The translations under genes were made by a program, and so were the position numbers. From positions 1-34,654 of the forward strand of contig CAJUSO010000009.1 of the NCBI GenBank assembly GCA_910588965.1: a stretch of 34,654 nucleotides of DNA, read 5' to 3'. This DNA is from an uncultured Lachnospiraceae bacterium (GTDB lineage: Bacteria; Bacillota; Clostridia; Lachnospirales; Lachnospiraceae). Under the pieces are notes generated by a model. The model made no database searches. It was not told the origin of the DNA and was given only the letters and a program-made list of their open reading frames with translations. Position 1 is the stretch's first letter. Each line of letters starts with the position of its first letter. This document shows, one piece after another, positions 15,875-23,768 of the stretch.

Positions 15875-17323
15875 ATGAAAATCAATCACAATATGTCGGC
15901 AATCATTGCCAATAAAAAATTGTTACATACCGATAACAGCGTTGCAAAATCTATCGAGCGCCTGTCTACAGGCCTCCGTATTAACAGGGCTTCTGACGAT
16001 GCGGCCGGCATGGCCATTGCCAGCAAAATGCGTTCCCAGATTATGGGGCTTAACCAGGCTTCCAGGAATGCGTCTGACGGCATTTCCGTGCTGGATACGG
16101 CAGACGGCGCTTTGAACGAGGTCCATGCCATGCTCCAGCGGATGCGGGAACTTTCCGTCCAGGCGGCAAATGAGACGAATATGCCGGACGATTTGGAAGC
16201 CATCCAGGCAGAGATTTCTTCCCTGCGGGACGAAATTGACCGCATTTCCCGGGATACCGAGTTTAATACGAAGATGCTCTTAGACGGCACGTTAGACCAA
16301 CGGGTATACCCGGACAGCCGCGGGATTACCAGGATAGATATCTCAGACGCCGTGACAGCAAATATCTATACCGTGGAAATTACTGCCGACGCTAAGCATG
16401 CCGTAATAGAAGGCACAGAGCGGATTGGGGGGTCTGCCGTAGTTCCTACGGGGGCAAGTGGGAAAGTCGTCATCAATGGCGTGGAAGTGGAAATCAAAGA
16501 AGGCGAGACTTTTACAGAGGTTTACGATAAATTGCGGGAAGGCGCAGAGCGCGGCGAAGTGAATTTATTGGTGACCAGCGACAGGGGGCAGGGAAACGGC
16601 CTGCCTGAGAATGAGGGATATGTGCCGGTGGATGCCTCCCAAGGGGGATATCTGGTATTCCTGTCAGAGGAATACGGGTCTTCTTACGATGTGCATGTGG
16701 AGTGTGATAATGCTGAGTTGGCGGATTTCCTTGGCATTGATTTGAACCGCCAGGAAATCGGGGATGACGTTGAAGTTTCCTTTGGGGCGAATGACGTAGG
16801 GTTCGGCAGCCAGGCTACCATCCAGACCGAGGGGAATTATGTTTCCATCTCTGACAGGAGCGGTTTTAAGATGAAGTTTGAAGTGACCCCAGGGACAGCA
16901 GGGGAGGTGAACCTGGATGTGACCAGTATCGGGACTATGACCCTGCAGATTGGGGCAAATGAGAACCAGACAGTAGAGGTGCGGATTCCAGAGGTCTCCT
17001 CCAGGACGCTCTATATTGATAAAATCAATGTCTGCACTGTGAAAGGCGCGGACAGGGCCATTGCTTCCCTTGACGTTGCCATTGCCAAGGTCAGTGAAGT
17101 GCGCTCCAGCATCGGGGCATACCAGAACCGCCTGGATTATGCCGTGACCAGCCTGGATGCCACAGGGCAGAATATGACCCAGGCGCTTTCCCGTATTGAG
17201 GACGTGGATATGGCTGCGGAAATGACGGAGTATACGAAATTTAACGTGCTTTCCCAGGCAGCCACCTCCGTGTTAGCCCAGGCAAACGACATTCCGCAGC
17301 AGGTACTCCAGCTGCTGCAATAA
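15875..17323 (+). CDS. Flagellin
   Basis: This 482-residue flagellin has the conserved N-terminal D0/D1 region (MKINHNMSAIIANKKL, IERLSTGLRINRASDDAAGM) and C-terminal D1/D0 region (from about residue 385: IAKVSEVRSSIGAYQNRLDYA, ending IPQQVLQLLQ). The middle (about 140-380) is the variable surface part. Flagellin is exported by the flagellar type III system and polymerises into the filament. ATG at 15875 follows AAAGGTG at good spacing; a GTG three codons upstream is unlikely. FliS, its chaperone, follows after 10 bases. Confidence 0.97.
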   Translation: MKINHNMSAIIANKKLLHTDNSVAKSIERLSTGLRINRASDDAAGMAIASKMRSQIMGLNQASRNASDGISVLDTADGALNEVHAMLQRMRELSVQAANETNMPDDLEAIQAEISSLRDEIDRISRDTEFNTKMLLDGTLDQRVYPDSRGITRIDISDAVTANIYTVEITADAKHAVIEGTERIGGSAVVPTGASGKVVINGVEVEIKEGETFTEVYDKLREGAERGEVNLLVTSDRGQGNGLPENEGYVPVDASQGGYLVFLSEEYGSSYDVHVECDNAELADFLGIDLNRQEIGDDVEVSFGANDVGFGSQATIQTEGNYVSISDRSGFKMKFEVTPGTAGEVNLDVTSIGTMTLQIGANENQTVEVRIPEVSSRTLYIDKINVCTVKGADRAIASLDVAIAKVSEVRSSIGAYQNRLDYAVTSLDATGQNMTQALSRIEDVDMAAEMTEYTKFNVLSQAATSVLAQANDIPQQVLQLLQ

Positions 17324-17333
17324 GGAGAGTTTT

Positions 17334-17807
17334 ATGACACAGGAAAAAAAGCAGGAATTTACCCGAAGGCTCAGCTGCTGCAACCGGGGCGGGATGGTGG
17401 TGGTTATGTATGACATCCTGTTCGCCTATCTGGAGGATGCGGAGGAATCCCATCCAAAGGATTATGGGGCTTTTAAGGCTTCCGTAGGGAAAGCCCAGCA
17501 AGTCATCCGGCGCCTTATGGATGACTTGGATTTTACCTACCCGATTGCAGGCAGCCTCTATGGGGCCTACCAATTTGCTAACAAGCATCTGTCCCTGGCA
17601 GTATGCAAGAATGGGGTACAGAATGTGCGGGATGCCAAAAGGGTTTTGGGGAACCTTTACGAGGGCTTTGTAGAAGCGGCGCGGCAGGATACCTCAGAGC
17701 CCTTGATGCAGCATACCCAGCAGGTAGTGGCAGGCATGACCTACCAAAAGGGAAACCTGACGGAGACCCTTCAAGGCTCTGAAAACTCCAGGGGGTTTTT
17801 GGCATAG
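17334..17807 (+). CDS. fliS: Flagellar chaperone FliS
   Basis: This 157-residue helical protein has the FliS pattern: VVMYDILFAYLEDAEE near the start, an LDFTYPIAGSLYGAYQFANK segment, and RVLGNLYEGFVEAARQD near the end. FliS binds the flagellin C-terminus and prevents premature polymerisation. It directly follows flagellin with a GGAG site before the ATG. Its last 37 bases overlap the end of the oppositely oriented DUF2508 gene. Confidence 0.88.
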   Translation: MTQEKKQEFTRRLSCCNRGGMVVVMYDILFAYLEDAEESHPKDYGAFKASVGKAQQVIRRLMDDLDFTYPIAGSLYGAYQFANKHLSLAVCKNGVQNVRDAKRVLGNLYEGFVEAARQDTSEPLMQHTQQVVAGMTYQKGNLTETLQGSENSRGFLA

Positions 17808-18028
17808 GGGGCATCCGGGTTTAGTTGCTTTGCCTTGGTCAGCAGGAATTTGTAGCGCATCTGCAAAGCGTTCACTTGATAGATGCAGCAGTCAATCAAG
17901 TCCGGTTCCATGGCATTTTGGAAATTATCCTGGGCAAGGGCCAGATCGTATCTGGCCTTTTCCAGTTCCTCTAAAAGTATGGCATAAGCAGTGCTGTGCG
18001 GCATTCGCCTTTTCATAATCTGAAACAT
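17771..18028 (-). CDS. yaaL: DUF2508 (YaaL-like) small protein
   Basis: This is an 85-residue helical protein. The segment MEPDLIDCCIYQVNALQMRYKFLLTKAK is the DUF2508 hallmark (EPDLID...Y...A...RY..LL). In Bacillus subtilis yaaL lies between recR and bofA; here it is beside bofA but turned around. Function is unknown. ATG at 18028 has AAAGGG seven bases upstream on the minus strand; an ATG four codons further in is possible. The 3' end overlaps fliS by 37 bases, tail to tail. Confidence 0.8.
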   Translation of the reverse strand: MFQIMKRRMPHSTAYAILLEELEKARYDLALAQDNFQNAMEPDLIDCCIYQVNALQMRYKFLLTKAKQLNPDAPYAKNPLEFSEP

Positions 18029-18180
18029 ATGCGACCCTTTCTGTTTTTCTGCGGCGGTGATTTGCCTTTCTTACTTAAAGTATAAGCAGCAGATACCAAA
18101 TCTATACAATAAAAGTCATAAAATTTTCCATTCCCAATATATTTATAACAGAGAAAGAAGAACAAGCAAGGAGGAGGGCT

Positions 18181-18456
18181 ATGGAGGCCTATTATGGTGT
18201 TGCAGCCATTGCGGGTATCTGCCTGCTGGTACTGTTAATGGGGATGTTAAAGCAGAAGGCAGCGGGGGTTCTGGTGGCTTTTGTGCTGCGGGTTTTTGCT
18301 GGGGCGGTGGGCATCTGTGTTGTGAATGAGGTTTTGGAAAGCCAGGGGATTGCTGTGGCTGCCGGGATAAACCCAGTTAGCCTTTTGACAGTCGGAACCC
18401 TTGGTATCAGCGGGTTTGCGCTGATTTATGCAATTTTGTTCTACCGTTTGTTGTGA
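18181..18456 (+). CDS. bofA: BofA-like pro-sigma-K processing inhibitor
   Basis: This 91-residue membrane protein has hydrophobic segments at about 5-20, 28-45 and 70-90. The family hallmark NP(V/L)(S/T)LLTVGTLGISGFALIYA is present near the C-terminus. In Bacillus, BofA holds the SpoIVFB protease inactive in the mother-cell membrane until a forespore signal arrives. A strong AAGGAGGAGG lies just before the ATG. TATACAAT at 18103-18110 is one base from a perfect sigma-E -10 box, but the -35 is unclear. Confidence 0.88.
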   Translation: MEAYYGVAAIAGICLLVLLMGMLKQKAAGVLVAFVLRVFAGAVGICVVNEVLESQGIAVAAGINPVSLLTVGTLGISGFALIYAILFYRLL

Positions 18457-18492
18457 CATAGTTACAAAAATGAAAAATATATACAGACCTAC

Positions 18493-18521
18493 TTTACAAA
18501 GGACAGGTTTTGCGTTATAAT
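18493..18521 (+). promoter_or_regulatory. Sigma-A promoter of the Tad pilus operon
   Basis: TTTACA (18493-18498), exactly 17 bases, then TATAAT (18516-18521). It is the only strong promoter before the Tad cluster, whose genes are all on this strand with gaps or overlaps of a few to about 60 bases. The leader to the first gene would be about 130 bases. Confidence 0.8.
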
Positions 18522-18579
18522 CCATTTTAATACTTGCAGTAAGAAAAGCCAAGCCAGAAGTTGCCCTATCACGTTGGAG

Positions 18580-18661
18580 CAGGTTCAGGTTAACCTGGCG
18601 GCAAGTGGGGTAGCAGCGGTTGCACAGGAGGGAATGGAGGTGGAAGTGTGGGAATATCCCA
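18580..18661 (+). promoter_or_regulatory. Structured leader and start-site hairpin of the Tad operon
   Basis: The leader contains the perfect palindrome CAGGTTAACCTG near 18587-18598. A second small hairpin, TGGGA-ATA-TCCCA (18649-18661), directly abuts the ATG at 18662. The strong GGAGG (18636-18640) lies 21 bases before that ATG, too far unless the hairpin is folded. No known riboswitch class was recognised. Confidence 0.4.
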
Positions 18662-19162
18662 ATGATCCTTTGCCTGGTGCTGTTAACAGCGGCAGCGGTA
18701 ATGGACATGAAGAGTTCTAAGATCAGTAACCGGCTGATTTTGGGAGGATTGGCAATAGGCCTTCTTCTTCAGATATGGGAATCTGGGGTTTGGGGGGCAG
18801 GCGTTTTCGTTGTAAACGTTTCTATACCGGTTATCTTATGTTATCTTTTGTTTCTTATGCGTGCCCTTGGGGCAGGCGATATCAAATTGTTTTCCGTAAT
18901 TGGCGGTATCTGTGGGTTTCAAATACTATTCATAACAGTTGCGGCATCCTTTGCCGTTGCAGCATGCATGTCTATGTGGAAGATGCTTTACCACCACAGC
19001 TTGATTTCGCGTCTATCTGTCTTTGGGGATTATATTAGCCAGTGCCTTTTATCTGGCAGGCTTTTAAAATATCCCAGGGAGTCGGAAGGGAAACAACACA
19101 TCATTCATTTTTCAATTGCAATTTTAGTTGGATTTGGAATCTCTATGGGGGTGTCTCGTTGA
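18662..19162 (+). CDS. Type IV prepilin peptidase (A24 family, TadV-like), first copy
   Basis: This 166-residue polytopic membrane protein has the two catalytic aspartates of A24 aspartic peptidases: one in AAVMDMKSSKISN near the start and one in ALGAGDIKLFS (GxGD motif). It should cleave the leader of the Flp pilin and possibly the TadE-like proteins at the inner membrane face. The start is uncertain: ATG 18662 gives the usual N-terminus, while a TTG at 18620 would add 14 charged residues. Its stop overlaps the TTG of the next gene (TTGA). Confidence 0.82.
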   Translation: MILCLVLLTAAAVMDMKSSKISNRLILGGLAIGLLLQIWESGVWGAGVFVVNVSIPVILCYLLFLMRALGAGDIKLFSVIGGICGFQILFITVAASFAVAACMSMWKMLYHHSLISRLSVFGDYISQCLLSGRLLKYPRESEGKQHIIHFSIAILVGFGISMGVSR

Positions 19163-20220
19163 AGAAAATAGTAATTGCCGTCTGCGATGCAGACCAGGCC
19201 TATGGGGAAAGGCTCGCAGCATGGCTTTCCCAGGAAAATAAAGAACGGTTTTTTGGATGCTGCTTCCAGGAAGCAGGTTCCTTCTTAGAATATCGAAAGG
19301 TGCGGCGGCCGGATATTGTGCTCCTAGGGGAGGGCTTTTTGGGGAGCCCGGAAGTCTGGGAGCAGGTACAAGGAGAAGCTGGGGGAGGGCTTGAAGGGCA
19401 GCAAGGGACTTTGTGGATACGCCTGTATGGCCAGGGGGAGGAAGGGGATTTGCCAGGTTATAAAGGCAGCCTGCCAACCTTGGACAAGTACCAGCCGGTA
19501 TCCCAGATGGTAAGGGATATCCTTTCCCTTTACCAAGCCTGTGGCGTGAAGGGGGAAATGGCGCCATTCCGGCAGGAACTGATTGGGATTTATTCTCCAG
19601 GGCACAGTATTTGGCAGACTCCATTTGCCTTGGCTTTGGCGCAGGTCCTGGGCCAGCAGGAGCGGGTGCTCTATGTAAGCCTGAAGGAATGCGCAGGGTT
19701 CTCCCAGTGGTTCCAGGAAGAATACCAAAAGGATTTGCTGGACGTGATGTACCTGTGCCTGACAGGGGCAGGGGCTGTTTTGGACTGCATAGGCAGCGCT
19801 GCTTACCAGATGGAGGGGTTTTCCTATATTCCGCCGGCAGGGGACAGTGTCTGCCTCAGTGAAGTGCAGAGGCAGGATTACCTTCGGTTTGTAAAGATTT
19901 TGGCAGAACAGAGCGGCTATGATGTGGTAATTTTGGATTTTGGCATGATGGTGCCAGGGTTTTTTGAACTTTTGGGTGAATGCAGTAAGGCATATATCCT
20001 AACAGAGGCAGGAGAATTACAGGAAGGGCCGCTGCATGATTTTGCCCAGATGGCAAAACGCCAGGGATTACCAATGCTGGCAGATAAAATATCCTACTTA
20101 ACGCTTCCGGACATGCAGCCCATGCCGTGCCAGAGAGGGCAGTGGCTGCAGCAGTGGATGTGGGGGAGCCTGGGGGATTGTGCCAGGAGGCTGATGGGGG
20201 TGCAAGGTGGAACAGATTAG
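19159..20220 (+). CDS. TadZ/CpaE-like pilus localisation protein with degenerate P-loop
   Basis: This 353-residue protein has an N-terminal receiver-like part (IVIAVCDAD; VLLGEGF where the phospho-Asp would be, so probably not phosphorylated) and a MinD/ParA-like C-terminal part (YDVVILDFGMMVPGF). The P-loop, normally GGxGKT, reads SPGHSIWQTPF and lacks the Lys, so ATP hydrolysis is unlikely. TadZ proteins place the Tad machine in the cell. TTG at 19159 follows GGGGGTG and overlaps the previous stop; the next gene starts 14 bases before this stop. Confidence 0.75.
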   Translation: MKKIVIAVCDADQAYGERLAAWLSQENKERFFGCCFQEAGSFLEYRKVRRPDIVLLGEGFLGSPEVWEQVQGEAGGGLEGQQGTLWIRLYGQGEEGDLPGYKGSLPTLDKYQPVSQMVRDILSLYQACGVKGEMAPFRQELIGIYSPGHSIWQTPFALALAQVLGQQERVLYVSLKECAGFSQWFQEEYQKDLLDVMYLCLTGAGAVLDCIGSAAYQMEGFSYIPPAGDSVCLSEVQRQDYLRFVKILAEQSGYDVVILDFGMMVPGFFELLGECSKAYILTEAGELQEGPLHDFAQMAKRQGLPMLADKISYLTLPDMQPMPCQRGQWLQQWMWGSLGDCARRLMGVQGGTD

Positions 20221-21409
20221 GAGAAACGTCCTGGCGCAGCTGGACATGACCAGGGAGCATGAGGAAGAAGAATTACTGGCAGTTATTGATGAAGAAATCT
20301 GCCGTGAGGCGAAACAGCGTATCATTCCATTGAATTGGCGCAAGGAACTGCGGACGCAGGTGTTCCATTCCCTGCGGAAGCTGGATGTGCTGCAGGAACT
20401 TTTAGATGAAGATGATATTTCAGAGATTATGGTAAATGGCGCAGACCATATTTTCTATGAGAAAAAAGGGGAGATTGTGGCTTGGGACAGGGGATTTTCC
20501 TCACAGGAGAAGCTGGAGGATATTATCCAGCAGATTGTAGGCAGCCATAACCGCGTCATCAACGCGGCGGAGCCCATTGCAGACACACGGCTGGCCGATG
20601 GGTCTAGGGTGAATGTGGTGCTTCCGCCCATTGCCCTGGAAGGCCCTGTAGTGTCTATCCGTAAATTCCCCAAGAATCCCCTTCTGATGGGGGAGATGGT
20701 AGAGAGGGGCTCTATCAGCCAGGAATGCGCGTCTTTCTTGGAACTTTTGGTGAAGGCGGGGTACAATATTTTTATTTCTGGGGGCACGGGCTCTGGCAAG
20801 ACCACCTTCCTTAACGCCTTGTCAGAGTTTATCCCCAAGTCCGAACGTGTCATTACCATTGAGGATTCTGCTGAACTGCAGATCCATGGTGTGGACAACC
20901 TGGTGCGGCTGGAGACCAGGAATGCAGGGGCGGAGGGCACGCTGGCAATCACCATCCGGGATTTGATCCGGACGGCCCTTCGGATGAGGCCGGACCGCGT
21001 GGTGGTAGGGGAAATCCGCGGGGCAGAATGCTTGGACATGCTCCAGGCCATGAATACTGGCCATGATGGATCTTTAAGCACTGGCCATGCCAATAGCTGC
21101 AGGGATATGGTCAGCCGGATGGAAACCATGGTACTGATGGGGATGGAGTTGCCGCTGGCTGCCATACGGAGCCAGATTGCGGCAGGTGTGGATATATTGG
21201 TACATTTGGGGAGGCTGCGTGATAAGAGCAGGCGTATGCTTTCCATGATGGAAATTGACGGGATAGAACATGGGGAGATTCGCCTCAACCCCCTATACCA
21301 ATTTATGGAAATGGGGGAACGGAATGGGGTAATAATAGGACGGTGGGAGAAAAAGGGGGAATTAGTCCACAAGGGGAAGTTATATGCAGCAGGGATGCAG
21401 CCGGCATGA
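20207..21409 (+). CDS. tadA: TadA/CpaF-type secretion ATPase
   Basis: This 400-residue hexameric ATPase drives Flp pilus assembly from the cytoplasm. Walker A is GGTGSGKTT (about residues 191-199), Walker B is RVVVGEIRG, and the His box is SLSTGHANS; the N-terminal ILEELLDEDDISEIMVNG-like segment is also family-typical. All catalytic residues are intact. GTG at 20207 follows GGGGGTG and overlaps the TadZ-like gene by 14 bases, so translation is likely coupled. Confidence 0.96.
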   Translation: MEQIRRNVLAQLDMTREHEEEELLAVIDEEICREAKQRIIPLNWRKELRTQVFHSLRKLDVLQELLDEDDISEIMVNGADHIFYEKKGEIVAWDRGFSSQEKLEDIIQQIVGSHNRVINAAEPIADTRLADGSRVNVVLPPIALEGPVVSIRKFPKNPLLMGEMVERGSISQECASFLELLVKAGYNIFISGGTGSGKTTFLNALSEFIPKSERVITIEDSAELQIHGVDNLVRLETRNAGAEGTLAITIRDLIRTALRMRPDRVVVGEIRGAECLDMLQAMNTGHDGSLSTGHANSCRDMVSRMETMVLMGMELPLAAIRSQIAAGVDILVHLGRLRDKSRRMLSMMEIDGIEHGEIRLNPLYQFMEMGERNGVIIGRWEKKGELVHKGKLYAAGMQPA

Positions 21410-21484
21410 TATGCCTTGCTCATTATCAATATAAGCAGATTGGCGAAGGGATTGCCGTTGGAGGCTGGCCAGTATGGGAGGGAC

Positions 21485-22225
21485 ATGCAGGATTATAAAT
21501 GTTATCGGATGGATGGGAAAGAACAGCTTTTATGCCTTGCGGTTACGCTTCTCCTTTCTGGGATGGTATCCTGGCTGTTTTACCAAAGCCCTTGGGGGAT
21601 GGTGTCGGCAGCGGCCTTTTCTATTCCAGTGAAAAGAACATTACGGGATATGCTGATGCGGAAAAGGAAAGGAGAGATGCTCTTCCAGTTCAAGGAAATG
21701 CTGCAGATGGCGTCTACGGCTATCAAGGCAGGCTATTCTATGGAAAATGCCTTTGTCCAGGCAAGGGAGGAATTTATGAAGCTTTATGGATCCCATGCTA
21801 TTATGGCCAAGGAATTTGGGAATATTAACCGCCAGGTAGCCCTTAATGTGCCATTGGAGAAGCTGTTAGAGGATTTGGCAGAGCGGAGCGGTATAGAGGA
21901 GATTGCCAGTTTTACGCAGGTATTTGGGTTTGCAAAGCGTGGCGGCGGGGATTTTATGAAGATTTTTAATAATACTGTGGACAAAATCAGGCAGAAAGCC
22001 GAGGCTGAACGGGAAATTGAGACAGTCATGGCGGCAAAGCGGATGGAAATGAACATTATGAACATGATGCCTTTTGGGATTTTATTCTATGTAGGGGTTA
22101 CTTCCCCGGAGTTTTTGGAACCCCTTTATGGCAATTGGCTGGGAGCAGGCATAATGACCGCCTGTTTGGCGGCATATGGATGCGCGTATTTCATAGCGGG
22201 GAAAATTGTGAATATCCAAGTGTAA
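21485..22225 (+). CDS. tadB: TadB-like pilus inner-membrane platform protein
   Basis: This protein of about 246 residues has the GspF/T2SSF domain: two N-terminal membrane helices (about 16-50), a cytoplasmic helical domain (FKEMLQMASTAIKAGYSMENAF ... GDFMKIFNNTVDKI) and two C-terminal helices. With TadC it forms the membrane platform that TadA acts on. ATG at 21485 follows GGGAGGG closely; a TTG at 21416 would add 23 residues. The TadA stop overlaps an ATG (ATGA) that opens only a 30-codon frame, which is not this gene. Confidence 0.85.
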   Translation: MQDYKCYRMDGKEQLLCLAVTLLLSGMVSWLFYQSPWGMVSAAAFSIPVKRTLRDMLMRKRKGEMLFQFKEMLQMASTAIKAGYSMENAFVQAREEFMKLYGSHAIMAKEFGNINRQVALNVPLEKLLEDLAERSGIEEIASFTQVFGFAKRGGGDFMKIFNNTVDKIRQKAEAEREIETVMAAKRMEMNIMNMMPFGILFYVGVTSPEFLEPLYGNWLGAGIMTACLAAYGCAYFIAGKIVNIQV

Positions 22226-22260
22226 GATGTCATCATGCAGAATTTTTTGGGGAGGAAGCG

Positions 22261-23538
22261 ATGTATTGGTATTTGGCAGGGGCTGTAGCGGCAGCCGCAG
22301 CAGCATGGACGTTAAGGAAGAAATTTCCGCAAAAAAAGAAATATTATGAATCTGCCTTGGCTGTGATGGTAAGCTTCCTGTTCGCAGCAGTTCTGTGGCA
22401 AATGGATTTGGCTTTGCAGGAAGAATGGCAGATCCCAAGGAATCACCCGGGGCAGGGGACAGAGGAACGGGAATATTCCATAGATGCAGAAGGGGTGCTG
22501 CAAGGGTATCCTATGGAGGTGCAGATAGAAGAAAGGAAATTAACAGAAGCGCAATGCCAGGAATATTTTGAAAATGCCAAGCAGGAATTAGATGCCCTTA
22601 TCCTTGGGGAAAACCCTTCCCTGGAGCAGGTGGCAAATCCCTTATATCTGCCGGAGGCCTTACAGGACGGCGCAGTAGAAGCAGAGTACCAGTTTTCTGA
22701 TTACGATACTTTTGGGCCGGATGGAGCCTTGAAAATAGAGCCCAAGCATCCAATAACGGTGGAAGTGACAGCAGAATTGGCCTGCCAGGGCAGGTCCTGC
22801 CTGTATTCGTTTTTTGTACAGGCAGTGCCCAGGCAGAAGTCCCCACAGGAGGGTTTTGCAGACCAAATCCGCAGCCAGATTATGGCAGAAAATGAAAAGG
22901 AAGGGGAGGACAGCCTAAGCCTGCCCCAGAAAGTGGGAGGGAAAGAGGTGCACTGGGAACAGAAAACGGAAAACCGTAGTATTAAAATCCTTTTTCTGGG
23001 GATTGCCGGGGCAATCGGGATCCTGGTGAGTGAGAAAGAGGAGAAGAAACGCAGGGAGGCCGAGCGGCAGCGTCAAATGTTATTGGATTACCCGGAAATT
23101 GTCAGTAAGCTGTCATTGTTGTTAGGTGCTGGGATGAATATTTCCCTGGCTTGGGAGAAAATAGCCCTTACTTACCGTAAGAAGCGGGACAGCCAGGAAA
23201 TAGAAGCCCGTTATGCCTATGAAGAGATGCTGGGAACCCTTTATGAAATCCAGGAAGGCATAGGGGAACTGCAGGCATTTGGGAATTTCGGGGAACGGTG
23301 CAGCCTGGGCGACTACCGTAAGCTTTCCTCCCTGATTGTGCAGAATATTCGCAAGGGGGCAAAAGGGATGCAGCAGCTGTTAGATGAGGAGGCATGGGAT
23401 GCTTTTGAGCAGCGCAAGGCAAGGGCAAAAATAGCAGGAGAAGAGGCTGGGACTAAGCTGATGCTTCCGATGATAATGATGTTGGCTATCGTGCTGGTAA
23501 TTTTAATGGTCCCAGCAGGGCTGTCTTTGGGCTTGTAA
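22261..23538 (+). CDS. tadC: TadC-like platform protein with large inserted domain
   Basis: This 425-residue protein has a C-terminal GspF/T2SSF domain (about 260-400, with LLDYPEIVSKLSLLLGAGMN and KLMLPMIMMLAIVLVILMVP). Before it, two membrane helices (about 3-19 and 29-46) are followed by about 190 residues without membrane segments (47-238), predicted to lie outside the membrane, then a third helix (about 240-257). Ordinary TadC proteins are near 300 residues and lack this part. GGGAGGAAGCG precedes the ATG. The extra domain could touch the pilus or cell wall; that is inference. Confidence 0.82.
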   Translation: MYWYLAGAVAAAAAAWTLRKKFPQKKKYYESALAVMVSFLFAAVLWQMDLALQEEWQIPRNHPGQGTEEREYSIDAEGVLQGYPMEVQIEERKLTEAQCQEYFENAKQELDALILGENPSLEQVANPLYLPEALQDGAVEAEYQFSDYDTFGPDGALKIEPKHPITVEVTAELACQGRSCLYSFFVQAVPRQKSPQEGFADQIRSQIMAENEKEGEDSLSLPQKVGGKEVHWEQKTENRSIKILFLGIAGAIGILVSEKEEKKRREAERQRQMLLDYPEIVSKLSLLLGAGMNISLAWEKIALTYRKKRDSQEIEARYAYEEMLGTLYEIQEGIGELQAFGNFGERCSLGDYRKLSSLIVQNIRKGAKGMQQLLDEEAWDAFEQRKARAKIAGEEAGTKLMLPMIMMLAIVLVILMVPAGLSLGL

Positions 23539-23600
23539 CCGTTTGCCCAGCCTTTGGGGTATGGGCAGATACAGAAAATGGGAGATAGGAGGAAAGTGAT

Positions 23601-23768
23601 ATGAAGGAGTGGAAAGCGTTTTTAATGGAAGAGGACGGGATGGGTGTTGTAGAAGTTATTTTGATTATCGTGGTTTTAATCAGCCTGGTGACAGTTTTTA
23701 AATCACAGATTAGCAGCCTGGTAAATACCATTTTAGATAAGATTACGAAAAATGCAAAGAAGGTCTGA
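23601..23768 (+). CDS. Flp1-type type IVb pilin, 55 residues
   Basis: The protein begins MKEWKAFLMEEDGMGVVEVI and continues as a hydrophobic helix and a short Lys-rich tail ending KNAKKV. A leader ends in Gly14, with the conserved Glu at position +5 (G|MGVVE), the prepilin-peptidase site of Flp pilins. It would form the pilus fibre. AGGAGGAAAG precedes the ATG at good spacing. The last 17 bases overlap the start of the DUF5702 gene. At this size it is easily missed in annotation. Confidence 0.88.
   Translation: MKEWKAFLMEEDGMGVVEVILIIVVLISLVTVFKSQISSLVNTILDKITKNAKKV

Noticed and set aside
16000..17300. Phase-variable inversion around flagellin
   Set aside because: No inverted repeats flanking the gene and no recombinase nearby.
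18525..18661. Possible cyclic-di-GMP riboswitch before the Tad operon
   Set aside because: Short similarities such as GAAAAGCC and GGGGTAGC are present, but the conserved GEMM core and its order of stems are not.
21406..21498. 30-codon frame starting in the TadA stop (ATGA)
   Set aside because: It has a coupled start but ends quickly, is unlike any Tad protein, and the TadB frame has its own start and binding site.
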